From: Undaria pinnatifida
Taxonomy: Eukaryota; Sar; Phaeophyceae; Laminariales; Alariaceae
NCBI GenBank assembly: GCA_012845835.1
Contig: JABAKD010000009.1
Coordinates: forward strand, 10,779,785-10,843,784
Reading direction: 5' to 3'
DNA length: 64,000 nt
Within the stretch, counting starts at the first letter, position 1; every line of letters begins with the position of its first letter. Shown in pieces: positions 21,930-32,558 of the stretch. The notes under the pieces are model-generated. The model saw only the letters and a list, made by a program, of their open reading frames with translations. It was not told the origin of the DNA and searched no databases. A program made the translations under genes and the position numbers.

Positions 21930-22810
21930 TAAAGTTCGTCTCAATTGACATACTTTTAAATGGATGTGCCACAAGTATAGACTTTTACATTTTTTTCTCA
22001 GTTCGGGGGTCTCTCACTGGTGCTACCTTGTGTCGTAACGGTACATACTCGTGCGGCAGGCAGTAGCACACCACCGGTAAAGACAGAACACAATATTGGC
22101 TTCCTACGACAGGAGCATAGAGAAACATGGTACATGGATCATTGGCCGCCGGCAATCCAAGACCGGTTCATAATTGAGCTAAATAGAAACGACATATAAC
22201 ATGTCATACCCTCACTGGTATTGGAGGAGTTACCAACACACCAAGCCAACATGTACCCTACGAGCTGTCGTTTCTGAGCCCGCACACAAATGCCCAGGAA
22301 AAACGTAGACGAAGCGAAATAGGAAAATCCGCGGGGGCAACACCGGTGAGCCCGCCCAGCGGTGGACCAACCCACGGCACGATTCGATACGGGTACACCC
22401 ACACAACTAATTTTGCGTGAGAGCTACGTTGCACTCCTTGTGTGCTCGTACAAAGATGCAGAACCCGGCGAATCACCCCGCATCAAACTACGCACCCCTG
22501 TGCAAGCGTGGCAGTGCTATATGTCGCCGGGAAATTCGTACCTCGTTAGAAACAAGCCTTCCTACTCTCAAGGAAACCCCAAATGAAATACGAAAATAGT
22601 TGGATAATTGGCACCGCCGTACCTAACTATAATGTGTGCAGTTGCAAGCTAATAACTAGCTGGCGACTTTTAGTCAGCCGACTCACGGCCATACCTAACA
22701 CACCACCAGTAGGGATGTGGTACTGTACATCAAGTCATTATCGCGTGCTGATTTTGTCTATTTTTGGTGATTAGTTTTAAATCGCGTCATGTGATTCATT
22801 GTTGTTGGCT
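21930..22810. other. noncoding part of duplication copy 1
   Basis: Several frames look open (for example minus strand 22139-22476), but small indels between the two segment copies break each of them differently, so I do not call a gene. TTGCAAGCT at 22642 recalls the dispersed core. Confidence 0.4.
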
Positions 22811-23246
22811 AACAATTATGTGCCAGGTATTCAGTACGAATCATCATATGTACCTGGTATCAACTACTGCTGTGAATAATTATGAGCTTTAGTTGATCAT
22901 CATTAATAGATGTACATCATTATTAGTTGATTATTTTGTGACAGACCAAACGCGTTTTTCGTTGGAGCTGGCGAAACAACTGCCTGCGGCGCGACCTAAA
23001 GGATGCTTCGAAAGATATAACCGGTAAAAGCCACTGTTCATATTAATAATTAAGCCAAATATTGGATTTCCGCGAACCATGATATTGACAAGTTTTGGAA
23101 AAATCCATAAAAAACGATGCCACGATTCGCGACAGAAAAAGAGTTGATTGTTTTTTGACAACGCGACATACTGTCTGTAACACCAATTTGCACAGTCATG
23201 AAGTGTGATTTTTTTAGAGGAGGCTCCATTCGGCCAGCTGGAGCCG

Positions 23247-23330
23247 GAATAAATGCAGCTTGCAAAGATGAGTACGTATTGACCTGAAATTAGTCGAACT
23301 CACGGCTGACGTCCTTGATTTTTTTGTATA
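23247..23330 (+). repeat. dispersed 80-bp core, reference copy, right edge of duplication copy 1
   Basis: It starts GCAGCTTGCAAAGATGAG, continues with TTGACC and CTCACGGCTGACGTC, and ends TTTTTTTGTATAAAATG. The homology of the large duplication stops here: the next bases are a tRNA-like sequence in copy 1 and a different repeat in copy 2 (63806). Confidence 0.8.
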
Positions 23331-23425
23331 AAATGAAAAATCCCTACGAGCACGAGAATGCACGCGGTGAGACTTGAACCCACGACCTTGCCGTGTTACT
23401 GGCGGCGAGATTCGCTCACCATCAT
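23331..23425 (-). mobile_element. tRNA-derived SINE head, copy C
   Basis: On the minus strand an A-box-like TGGTGAGCGAATC (23421-23409) and a B box GGGTTCAAGTC (23381-23371) are spaced as in tRNA genes. After the B box it reads CGCGTGCATTCTCGTG, close to the CGAGTGCATACTCGTG that follows the B box of SINE copy A. The T-arm GTGGG/CTCAC pairs well, but acceptor and anticodon arms do not, so it is not a working tRNA gene. Confidence 0.5.
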
Positions 23426-24418
23426 ACCTTCCTATATACCACGTTTGCACTTCCACTCCATCGCTACATGGGGGATGCAATTGACACCTTATGCAGTACT
23501 TGTCTACTGATTATTGAAGTTGTCGATCGCACCACAACCGCCGACATAAGATATAAACCCCAACCTTGTCGTTGTTGTCTCACATTAACTCTTGTCAAAC
23601 ATCTAGAGTCCGTGGTCACACAGAGGTGCTGGAGCCCTGGGAAGATCCGAAAAATCCGGAGACCCGACCGACTACCTCGTACCACAACAGAGATTGGCTA
23701 TATAACCGGTCGGTTCGGTAGTAGTAGCAGGTGATTCACAGGCAAAAATAACACCACACCCGTAACATTTTCGGCATTGTTTTCGTCGCAAGATATGATG
23801 AATAGAGACGAAAGTACGGCAGTTTGCTCCACCTGGGCAGTTATCTCGTGGGCGGTGTCATACAACAAGAGGACGAACAGACTAAGAGTGCTACCGGAAC
23901 GCATGATGCCTCGTGTTCTCATCAAATATCATCGGCCATCAGCCACCAACTTGCGGTTTTGGTTCGTTGGGTTTGTTGTGCACAGCCTCTCTGTTCTTCT
24001 GTTGTTGGTTAGCAGCTGTCGGTTGTTGCATAATAAAACAGGTTTTCCAACCGGCGGCGTTCTTCGCGGTCAGCGCTCGCACACCGCATTGAAGAAACCG
24101 ACGCTTATTGATACACACTGCTGTGCCATCGTTCCATCGCCATCATTGCTATTATTATTCTCTCTCTTGAGGCTACCACTGCCAGAAATATTCCTGCCAG
24201 CGGTCTGCGGTCTGTTACAGAAAATGGAGGAAAGTGTGTGCTTGGGTTTCATTCATATCGATATACCTTGTATATACATACTACTAGAGGTATGGTACTA
24301 CTTCGCCGTGGAAATAGAAGAAACGAGAAACCAAAACGTGACGTTGGGTGTTTCGCAAACAATACATGTTTCGTCAAGTGCTTTTTGGTGTAAAGAGGAG
24401 AAGTTTTTTGTCACACAT
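23426..24418. other. no firm gene
   Basis: Both strands carry mid-length frames (plus 23777-24427, minus 23698-23925). The minus one begins with a signal-peptide-like MRSGSTLSLFVLLLY. I recognise no domain and see no clear splice pair, so neither is called. Confidence 0.3.
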
Positions 24419-24560
24419 GACTGGTGACTCGCTGCGCGAGAAGGCACTTGGCGATCGTCGGCAGTGGCGGAATGTTTTATCACATTTGACCGCGCGAGAA
24501 GTCACTTGACGATGGTCGGGAGTGGTGGAATGTTTTGTCACACTTGACTGGTGGAATGTT
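24419..24560. repeat. two and a half about 60-70-bp tandem units
   Basis: The unit runs from TGACTGGTG or TGACCG through GCGAGAAG and CACTTG to GGTGGAATGTTTT and TCACA. Copies start near 24419, 24487 and 24546. It lies about 50 bp beyond the helicase stop. Confidence 0.75.
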
Positions 24561-24592
24561 CATCGCTACAGACGTGGTTCGCCTGACCAAAC

Positions 24593-25862
24593 TTAGTTTA
24601 CGTTGTAGACCCCCTGCAATCCATGGCCACTACTGTGAACGTCCCGAGGCCAAAGCCCTCTCCAACCGTCGGGGGCGTCATACGCTTCCCGTGCGTCCCA
24701 TAGGGTGGCGTACGCCACTCTTCTCCCCCGCGTGTCGATGGTTACTGTCGCTGGCGCTTTTCGGCGCAATTCCGCGAGCGCGTTGATGGCGTCCATTGGG
24801 GGGTGGAAGGCCTCCTTCATGAAATCGCGGGCGGCGCCTCTGTCGCGCAAAACAGCACTCGGCAAGACTATGAACAGGCCCCCAAGAGTTTTACCCCTAG
24901 ATACAGCGGTATACCCCTGGCCCTGGGCGAAGAATCCTCTACTCGGAATCCACACGGCAACCCGCTCGAACCCAACACCCTGTACCCTATGTATAGTCAT
25001 ACAAGCGGCGACCATGAGCGGCCACTGCTTCACTATGTAAGCTCCGCTGACGGCAACTCCCCTGCAGAACGGAACCCATACGGCCTTGTCCTCGAAAGGC
25101 TGCAGCTTGACTCTGCTCCCTTTCCCCTTACCAGTCGTTAGCTCTACCTCAACCCACGCCGGCCTTTTGTGGGCGAGGGTGGTCTCGTGTGCCTCGGCTT
25201 CTAAGGAGGCGTCGGTATCCTGCCAACCTCTAACGACGCCACAGGTAGCGTTGACGACCCCCCGCTGTTGGTCTACATTTTTAGTGATGACTACCTGAGA
25301 GGCGTGAAGTTGGCACGCGAGGGGTAGGGATGGAAGCGTTAGGTTTTGCATGGAAAACGCGAAACGTTAGTGAACTTGTTGCTCCGATCGCGGCAGGTGG
25401 AGGTCGGACGCGAACCCTCACCTTTAGCCCTTGGTGCAGGACCAGTGTGTCGGGCAAGTCCGCGTACTCGAGGACGATCGGATGACGGCCTTTGTCTCGC
25501 TTCAGCTTGGCGCCGTTGTGCTTGACAAAAGCCTGGGCGTGTAGAATCCTCGCCTCTTCCCCTGCGTCCTCAAGCGCCCGCAGGTGGTCTTCGTTAATCT
25601 CGTGGCACTGAGGTACCGTGTCGTCTTGGTCGGGACTGCTTCTCTTGTAGGGGGCGATGCAGGGTGTTGCCTGTGCGGCGTCGACGAGGGAGTCCTGTGT
25701 GGTGTGCTCCAGGGTGTCGTTGCCGACGAGGCCCACCACCCGGTTGAGGAGGACGTCCCACGCGACCCCGTCATCCACGCCGTCGTGAAGGTCGTCTAGA
25801 CGGGTTTGCTGACCATGCCGGGCTTGTTGTCGACGTCGCAACCAGTTTGACGAGGGGCGGCG
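24593..25862 (-). CDS. PIF1-type helicase, C-terminal half (5'-truncated)
   Basis: C-terminal half of a superfamily 1B DNA helicase of the PIF1 type, as encoded by Helitrons, some viruses and cells. The first exon (about 25862-25422) has QQTRLDDLHDGVDDGVAWDVL, HEINEDHL and LPDTLVLHQGLK. After a 127-bp GTGAGG...CTCAG intron (25421-25295), the second exon (25294-24593, 233 codons plus stop) continues in phase 0 with VVITKNVDQQRGVVN, MTIHRVQG (motif V region) and GQGYTAVSRGKTLGGLFI (motif VI, with the Arg finger region). The read across the splice matches the family. Walker A and B motifs should lie upstream, but the DNA there (25870-26540) holds a tandem repeat and no such motif, so the 5' half is missing. 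It lies 3' of the OTU gene on the same strand. A Helitron2/Helentron origin is my leading idea. Confidence 0.75.
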
Positions 25863-25950
25863 CCGTCCATCATGGTTTTGAAGAGAGCCTGATTCCGTTT
25901 AGTATCTTCGTGGTACCTCCGTCGGCGGTTCTGCGTAATAGTTTGGGAGG

Positions 25951-26090
25951 TGTTGCGAGGGCAGGATGTTGTCGTAAGCAACGTATCGGACGAGCGGATG
26001 TGGTTTTGAACGACAATGAGTGTTGCGAGGGCAGGATGTTGTCGTAAGCAACGTATCGGACGAGCGGATGTGGTTTTGAACGACAATGGT
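25951..26090. repeat. 70-bp tandem duplication
   Basis: Two copies start at 25951 and 26021 with TGTTGCGAGGGCAGGATG; the period is exactly 70 bp and they are almost identical. It sits where the missing 5' half of the helicase would be. Confidence 0.92.
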
Positions 26091-26543
26091 TTGATGCTGA
26101 AACGGTGAAGAGCAGTGGGACGACCCTTTATTATTGCGTAAAGTGCCACCGTAAACCACATACCTCAGCACGCCTGTTGTTACGCAGAAATCTCTGACGC
26201 TCATGGGTGGGCAGGTTGGCCCCCGAGGTATCTGTCGCCGGCGAATGTGGAAGGGGGGATGTTTTGGCGCCACGCTTTCGATTTCCTTCCCCTTTCCGAG
26301 GGGTCACTCCCACATCGTTCGCCGAAGCAAGACCACCACCCGGCAGGAGCAGCTCGAAGTGGCCGGAATAGGTCGCCGCCCAGTCGTGGACGCGGGTATC
26401 GCTAGGGTTAGCGGAGTTGTAGAAATACAGGTGGATGGTCTTGACGGAGGCGCGGTGGGAGTAGATGGTTGCAGTAGACCCCTGTAAGGAACGTGGGAAC
26501 GTGCGATGGAGGCCTAAGTTTGGGGAAATCAGAGGGACGAAGC

Positions 26544-27947
26544 CTAGTGTACGTAGTCGAAGTAAAGCTTAATATGATCAGTGCGGTGGACACTCCTCAA
26601 GCACACCTGCTGGATGGAGCGGTGGACGACGAGGGTGTCCGCAGGGCCTCTAACCCAGACGACGATGGTAGCCTCCAAGGCCTCGGCAACAGCCGGAAGC
26701 ACGCCCAGGGAGAGATACCGTCTAGGTGGGAAGAAATTTTGGCGCAGATGAGTCTCTAAGTCGGAGAAGTGCTTGATATTGTCGATGGAGTCGAGCACAT
26801 CGAAACCCATCATACGCGCCCGGTTTCCCATGAGGAGACGAAGAGGGGGGTTTCCTTCCGGGGCCGAACATTGCCGTACCAAGTCGGTGAAAGAGAGGGC
26901 GCGCCCGGCGGTCACGTGAAGCACGATGAAGTTGGCGATTTCATTTTTGAGGCGGAGAATGTCGCCGAGAGGATGCTCGTATTTAGTCCGCTGTGAAGGT
27001 AACAGCAGAATTCGGCGGGCAAGGCCGCATGGTGTGAGGACAATGTGCGCATGGGATCGGTTGTACGCAGGTGTAGGATGTAACGTGCTGAAAGACAAGA
27101 ACCATTGTTACAGGACGCCCAGACGTAGCTGGAGACGCCTACACACATAGGACATGACGCATAAACAGGCGACGGAAGGGATTTGCACCCCAGGAACGCC
27201 GGTGGAAGGTGAGGTAGTATGGCGGGTTCGAACAGTTTCGAACACGCACGCGTATGCTACAAACGCAAGCACAGGACGCACACACGTAGCTGGAGACGCC
27301 TACATACATAGGAGATGATGGATACACAGGTGACGGAACGCATTTGCACCGCAGGAACGCTGGTGAAAGGTGAGGTAGTAGACTATAGCAGGTTCGAAGA
27401 CGTACGGGTATGCTACAAACGCAAACACACGGGAGTACTGCTGCGCTACACATGTACGTACTCTACACACGCGGCGAGAGCGGTGTGCACGCCGCTGTAC
27501 ATACAAACACAGCTGTGACCATGCTGAGTGCGTAGCGTATAAGCAATGCCGTGTACATACCTGTCCCAAGAAGGTGCAGTTCCCGTTGAGCAGAGAGTGC
27601 CAGCCGCAGTTGCCATCCCCCCTGCACGGAACAGTGCGAGTGTTCCGGCGCTGTAGAACGAGGCCATTCGGGCAGTGCAATTGCTGAATGGATTGTTGTT
27701 GCCCTCGCAAGGCGGAAGGATGTAGGACGAACTCCAAGCGATGACGCAGAGAGAGCCCTGCAAATGTGTATTGGAACAGTTGGTCTCCCCAGTCGTCAAG
27801 ATACCGCTCTGCTGTAAGGACGTTCCGCTGCATGTTGTGCAGAGATTCAAACGCAGCACCAGGTGGTGGTACGCCGTGACGTTTGAAGAGGGCGAAGAAC
27901 ACGCAGCCGCAGAGGAGGAGGAGCGTAGAACGAGCGAAGGGGCTCAT
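26544..27947 (-). CDS. OTU-family cysteine protease with N-terminal membrane anchor
   Basis: Probable deubiquitinase-like OTU protease of about 277 residues in two exons. Exon 1 runs from the ATG at 27947 to 27561 (129 codons) and ends at CAG followed by GTATGT. Exon 2 starts at 26990 after TTACCTTCACAG and runs to the stop at 26544. Both are in phase 0. Residues 9-25 (TLLLLCGCVFFALF) are one hydrophobic segment, so it is likely membrane-anchored or secreted. CRGDGNCGWHSLLNG carries the OTU signature D-G-N-C with the nucleophilic Cys, and the His of TDHIKLYFDYV near the C terminus fits the catalytic His. The 570-bp intron holds a tandem repeat. The gene lies 680 bp upstream of the PIF1 helicase on the same strand. 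OTU and helicase genes occur together in Helitron2/Helentron elements, but a host OTU gene is also possible. Confidence 0.78.
27111..27435. repeat. 161-bp tandem duplication in the OTU-gene intron
   Basis: CAGGACGC starts at 27111 and 27272. Both copies then read GTAGCTGGAGACGCCTACA, ATTTGCACC and AGGTGAGGTAGTA. By eye they are about 85-90% identical. Confidence 0.85.
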
Positions 27948-27975
27948 AGCAGACACCCACAGCACGCTCCGGAGA

Positions 27976-29690
27976 CCACCAGCGCTGGGTTGGCAGGCCA
28001 GCCGAAGGGTGCTTGTATGCTACTACTAGCAGTGTAGAGTGTGTTGGTGTTCGTGTGTGTGTCCCAAAATGCACCCACGAGGTGGTTGTTTGCGTGCGAG
28101 GGTGTAGTTCGTCACGCGGTTTGATTTGAATCGCAGCCGTTTGAATTTTATGGTTTTGTAAGGACGAGGAGGGTTTTTTGGGAAGGGACGTTCTTTCCGC
28201 AGCCCAGGGCACAACGAAGTGAAATGTTTGTGTGTTGTGTTGTTTTTTTTTTGTTGTTGTCCCGCATCGTGATGTAGCAGGATCGAACAGCAGAGGCGCA
28301 AACGTTCCAGCGCATGCACCACCAGCGCTGGGTTGGCAGGCCAGCCGAAGGGTGCTTGTATGCTACTACTAGCAGTGTAGAGTGCGTTGGTGTTCGTGTG
28401 TGTGTCCCAAAATGCACCCACGAGGTGGTTGTTTGCGTGCGAGGGTGTAGTTCGTCACGCCGTTTGATTAGAATCGCAGCCGTTTGAATTTTATGGTTTT
28501 GTAAGGACGAGGAGGGTTTTTTGGGAAGGGACGTTCTTTCCGCAGCCCAGGGCACAACGAAGTGAAATGTTTGTGTGTTGTGTTGTTTTTTTTTTGTTGT
28601 TGTCCCGCTTCGTGATGTAGCAGGATCGAACAGCAGAGGCGCAAACGTTCCAGCGCATGCACCACCAGCGCTGGGTTGGCAGGCCAGCCGAAGGGTGCTT
28701 GTATGCTACTACTAGCAGTGTAGAGTGCGTTGGTGTTCGTGTGTGTGTCCCAAAATGCACCCACGAGGTGGTTGTTTGCGTGCGAGGGTGTAGTTCGTCA
28801 CGCCGTTTGATTAGAATCGCAGCCGTTTGAATTTTATGGTTTTGTAAGGACGAGGAGGGTTTTTTGGGAAGGGACGTTCTTTCCGCAGCCCAGGGCACAA
28901 CGAAGTGAAATGTTTGTGTGTTGTGTTGTTTTTTTTTTGTTGTTGTCCCGCTTCGTGATGTAGCAGGATCGAACAGCAGAGGCGCAAACGTTCCAGCGCA
29001 TGCACCACCAGCGCTGGGTTGGCAGGCCAGCCGAAGGGTGCTTGTATGCTACTACTAGCAGTGTAGAGTGCGTTGGTGTTCGTGTGTGTGTCCCAAAATG
29101 CACCCACGAGGTGGTTGTTTGCGTGCGAGGGTGTAGTTCGTCACGCCGTTTGATTAGAATCGCAGCCGTTTGAATTTTATGGTTTTGTAAGGACGAGGAG
29201 GGTTTTTTGGGAAGGGACGTTCTTTCCGCAGCCCAGGGCACAACGAAGTGAAATGTTTGTGTGTTGTGTTGTTTTTTTTTTGTTGTTGTCCCGCTTCGTG
29301 ATGTAGCAGGATCGAACAGCAGAGGCGCAAACGTTCCAGCGCATGCACCACCAGCGCTGGGTTGGCAGGCCAGCCGAAGGGTGCTTGTATGCTACTACTA
29401 GCAGTGTAGAGTGCGTTGGTGTTCGTGTGTGTGTCCCAAAATGCACCCACGAGGTGGTTGTTTGCGTGCGAGGGTGTAGTTCGTCACGCCGTTTGATTAG
29501 AATCGCAGCCGTTTGAATTTTATGGTTTTGTAAGGACGAGGAGGGTTTTTTGGGAAGGGACGTTCTTTCCGCAGCCCAGGGCACAACGAAGTGAAATGTT
29601 TGTGTGTTGTGTTTTTTTTTTTTTGTTGTTGTCCCGCTTCGTGATGTAGCAGGATCGAACAGCAGAGGCGCAAACGTTCCAGCGCATGCA
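27976..29690. repeat. five-copy 343-bp satellite array
   Basis: Units start at 27976, 28319, 28662, 29005 and 29348 with CCACCAGCGCTGGGTTGG, each exactly 343 bp apart. Copies two to five are nearly identical and the first has a few differences. The array begins 29 bp upstream of the OTU start codon, so it occupies that gene's promoter region. Repeated minus-strand frames of 98 and 135 codons in each unit follow from the repeat; 343 is not a multiple of three and I see no protein signal in them. Confidence 0.95.
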
Positions 29691-30020
29691 CCACCAGCAC
29701 TGGGTTGGCAGGGCAGCCGAACGGTGCTTGGATGCTAGTAGCAGTGTCGGGGGGGGGCGACGCGCCCCCCCCCGAACCCCCCCCCCCGGGCCCGACACAG
29801 TGTGCGTTGGAAGGACCCTCACCAGCAGCTACTACTAGCAGTGTAGAGTGTGTTGGTGTTCGTGTGTGTGTCCCAGAATGCACCACCAGCACTGGGTTGG
29901 CAGGGCAGCCGAACGGTGCTTGGATGCTAGTGGCAGTGTCGGGGGGGGGCGACGCGCCCCCCCCCGAACCCCCCCCCCCGGGCCCGACACAGTGTGCGTT
30001 GGAAGGACCCTCACCAGTGT
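29691..30020. repeat. two 192-bp satellite variants with GC hairpins
   Basis: Related to the 343-bp unit by their first 60 bp (CCACCAGCACTGGGTTGG at 29691 and 29883). Each then has a G9 run, CGACGCG and a C9 run, followed by a C11 run and GGGCCCGACA. The G and C runs can pair perfectly, and TGTCGGG can also pair with CCCGACA. Confidence 0.88.
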
Positions 30021-30055
30021 GCGTTCGAAAAAGTACATGGAAAAACTATAGTATG

Positions 30056-30258
30056 TAAAAAACACGATTGCAAGCTCTGAAACTTGTGATTATTCTCGCG
30101 TCGTCGCCATTATAGTTGACTGTGTTCGTTTTCATTAACGACTAATTACTTCGAAGTAATTATTAAATGAACCCGACTTTGGACAATTTATTCGTGAATC
30201 TGATCAACCTGAAAACGGGTTGATGTACATTCGTCTACACCCCTAAACAAGACTAGAC
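30056..30258. repeat. about 200-bp dispersed repeat with 20-bp palindrome
   Basis: Begins AAAACACGATTGCAAGCTC and recurs at 63802-64000 at about 97% identity by eye. It contains the perfect palindrome TAATTACTTCGAAGTAATTA at 30143-30162, then a small CAACC/GGTTG hairpin and a tail ending AACAAGACTAG. No coding content is seen. Confidence 0.8.
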
Positions 30259-30696
30259 TAGTCTAATATGTTATCTTTGTCCGCTCATTCCATGAGGGAG
30301 GCGATAGGCACCACCAACAAGCAGGAGGGAGGTCCTGCGCTGTGCGCCCCCACAGCTTCGCGCCTACGCTGCTGTGAACTCTGTGTGTGCTCTTCCTGGC
30401 CATCGACAGCCAGCACACACTTGCGGCCAGTTTCCGTGCCGATAATTTATCGTATAATATGAAATTAGCAGAGAGTGTAGGGAGAACAGGAAGACACAAT
30501 CATACTAAAGTATGTCTGGTACTTCCTTGTGTCGCATTTCTTCGGCTGCCAACAGGCACATGAGCAGTGGGGGCTCCGTTTGGACTCAACGCTCTGCGTC
30601 CATCCGTCTCTTCCTTCTCCGCCCATACGCTCACCACAGTATGTATCCTCCACCCATCCCCGTCTCATCTGTATCTGCACGCCGCGCATAATTTAG

Positions 30697-31175
30697 GTCG
30701 TCCACGTCATGGCCGGGAAGGGCTTGACTCTGTGGTCGCACGGTGTGTTGAGTACGTCGAACGTGCACTTCGTCGTTCACAAGGACGCGACGCTGATCCT
30801 TCAATCGAAGGAGGGTATCGACCTTCGCCGCCACGAGGTACGTACATGACAAGTTCCAGTGTTTCGTATGTATGTACCAGGTAGTCTGGTCTACAGCAGT
30901 AGCATGTATTCGTTATGTGTGCGTCGTACGTATTTCGCGCATGTATGTTTGTATGCTGTGCGTGCTAGGGTGCCTCTTTCTGGAGCAGCTATCGGTGGGG
31001 AAATTTGGCGCTACTGCATCGTAGCATTTCGATGTATGGCATTTATTTGCGTGTCATGTGTATGTGTTGTATGCTGTGCTGTATGTGTGTACCTGTTTAG
31101 GAGGACCTACAGCCGAAAGCCTCTCGGATGTCGCCGTACTATCTTTGCCACACGACAACGTGCATCAAAGTATAA
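30697..31175 (+). CDS. small two-exon protein, unknown function
   Basis: Unrecognised host gene model of 67 residues. Exon 1 holds an ATG at 30709 in good context (GTCATGG) and 43 codons (MAGKGLTLWSHGVLS ... IDLRRHE) and ends at GAG followed by GTACGT. Exon 2 starts at 31101 after ACCTGTTTAG and reads EDLQPKASRMSPYYLC to a TAA at 31173. Both junctions are phase 0. AATAAA-like words about 50-75 bp past the stop (near 31225-31250) fit a poly(A) signal. The frame is open back to an ATTTAG at 30691-30696, so exon 1 could be internal and the true start further upstream. The composition is ordinary for a soluble protein; no motif is recognised. Confidence 0.42.
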
Positions 31176-31389
31176 CCCTCAACCACGATCACTCACAGCA
31201 CACCTCGGTGTAAAGAACAGCACCAAGAGGAAACAAAATAAAATGACAAATAAAAATGCATAAGGTATACGGAAACTGGTGCACGTTGCCTTCCTCCATT
31301 CTGCACCTACTGCCGACTTAGCACCGATCTCTACTGCAGTATTTGCAACAGCGCATTCTCGGTGTACCCGCGCGTACATAAAAGCCGGT

Positions 31390-31720
31390 CGCCCCGGTGG
31401 CGTATCAGGTTATCCTCGAGCCTGGTATAGGTCAATTTCGTGAGTTCGAGCCCCGCCGAGTGCATACTCGTGTAGATTCGTTGGAACTTTTTCTTGTGCA
31501 CAAATTGACTTGCGGAAAGCGCGAGAGCGTGAGTTAGCAACACTCGATGAAAAATCGACGAGCAGTGGCATTGCTGAACCCTATGCGCGATGAAAATTGA
31601 ACGCAAGAACCGGGGGGGAGAAGGGACGACACCTGTGACCACGGCTTGTCCAGAAGCTGGAGAGTAAAAAGGGTAAGAAAAAAAGAAGAAAAAAAAAAAC
31701 ACCTACCCAAGTGTGACAGC
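31390..31720 (+). mobile_element. tRNA-derived SINE, copy A
   Basis: The head has Pol III promoter boxes: an A box TGGCGTATCAGG (31398-31409) and a B box GAGTTCGAGCC (31442-31452), spaced as in a tRNA gene. A body of about 170 bp follows, then the tail ACACCTGTGACCACGGCTTG (31629 onward) and an A-rich end. Body and tail are shared with copy B. No ORF. Confidence 0.65.
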
Positions 31721-31954
31721 GGTATGATGGCCTAAGCAACGAGGATTGGAATACCGTCACTCACAACTCGTGAACAGCTATTTTAATAGATAAAGTAAAG
31801 AAAGAACCCGCGGATTTAAGATCTGCCTGACGGGCAAACAACAAGAGCCCTTGACGCGACCTTGTATTTCTCTTTGATGTACCCCACTGGCAGTGCAATT
31901 GCGGTGTTATTTGTTGTTGTATTACTTGTTTTTTTTGTGGGGGTCTTGCTCGTA

Positions 31955-32290
31955 CACTCATCCCATGTTATTTCATGGAGGTAGATGGGAGCGTCCACGG
32001 CAGCACGTGGAAGCTACCATGGAAGGTATTTCCGTGGACGTAGTGTAATCTTCCATGGAAGTAATGGAAGCTTCAATGGAAGCAGTTTTCATGGACGTAG
32101 GGGAAGCAGCTTTTTTCCACTCATTCCATGTTATTTCATGGGACCTGAACCTTCCGTGACAGCAGTAGTAGTGAAAGCTTCCACGTGAATAAGGACGCTT
32201 CCATAGATAGTTGGAGTGGAATCTTCCATGGAATCATAGAAGCTTCCATAGTGGAAGCTTCCATGGGATCTTCCATCTACTTCCACGATG
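31955..32290. repeat. cluster of CTTCCATGGAAG-type palindromic words
   Basis: About twenty forms of TTCCATGGAA, GGAAGCTTCCA and TTCCACG in both orientations fill 330 bp. Two direct copies of CCATGTTATTTCATGG flank part of it (31964 and 32127). It resembles a foldback or binding-site array. No gene is seen. Confidence 0.6.
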
Positions 32291-32558
32291 AACAAAAAAT
32301 GTAAAAGACCGTTTGTTTTGCACCAACAACCTCGCCCAGCAAACGATGTGCACAGGGTATGTACTACATGACCCAGGCTACAGCAGTAATATGATAAAAG
32401 CCGGTATTCATACTGCAGTACCTGGTAAACATTAACAGTGTGTAGAACATTCTGATGTGTGTAACCATGTAAGCCCTCCCGCGATCCCGGCGTACGTACG
32501 TGCGTATTATTTCCAACATTCTTCCGCTGCACTTCAGTCTTCTTCGCGAGCGCTGATC

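Larger units (their letters stand above)
16985..23330 (+). repeat. segmental duplication, copy 1
   Basis: This 6.3-kb segment is repeated in direct orientation at 56285-63805. By eye, 300 bp compared at 22081-22380 and 60621-60920 differ at about 2-3% of positions plus a small indel, while the last 400 bp (22930-23330 against 63405-63805) differ at only two or three bases. Copy 1 has two tandem MITEs where copy 2 has one, and lacks the 1.9-kb insertion found in copy 2. Confidence 0.93.

Noticed and set aside
22139-22476. Minus-strand frames conserved in part at 60689-61024
   Set aside because: A short indel between copies switches the frame in the middle, so neither version is likely to be a gene.
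23331-23480. Working tRNA gene on the minus strand
   Set aside because: A/B boxes and T arm are present, but the acceptor stem does not pair and the anticodon loop lacks U33. It fits a SINE head better.
27976-29690. CRISPR-like array
   Set aside because: The whole 343-bp unit repeats without unique spacers, and the context is eukaryotic.
28026-29892. Repeated minus-strand frames of about 98 and 135 codons
   Set aside because: They arise from the 343-bp satellite. The period is not a multiple of three and the translations show no protein character.
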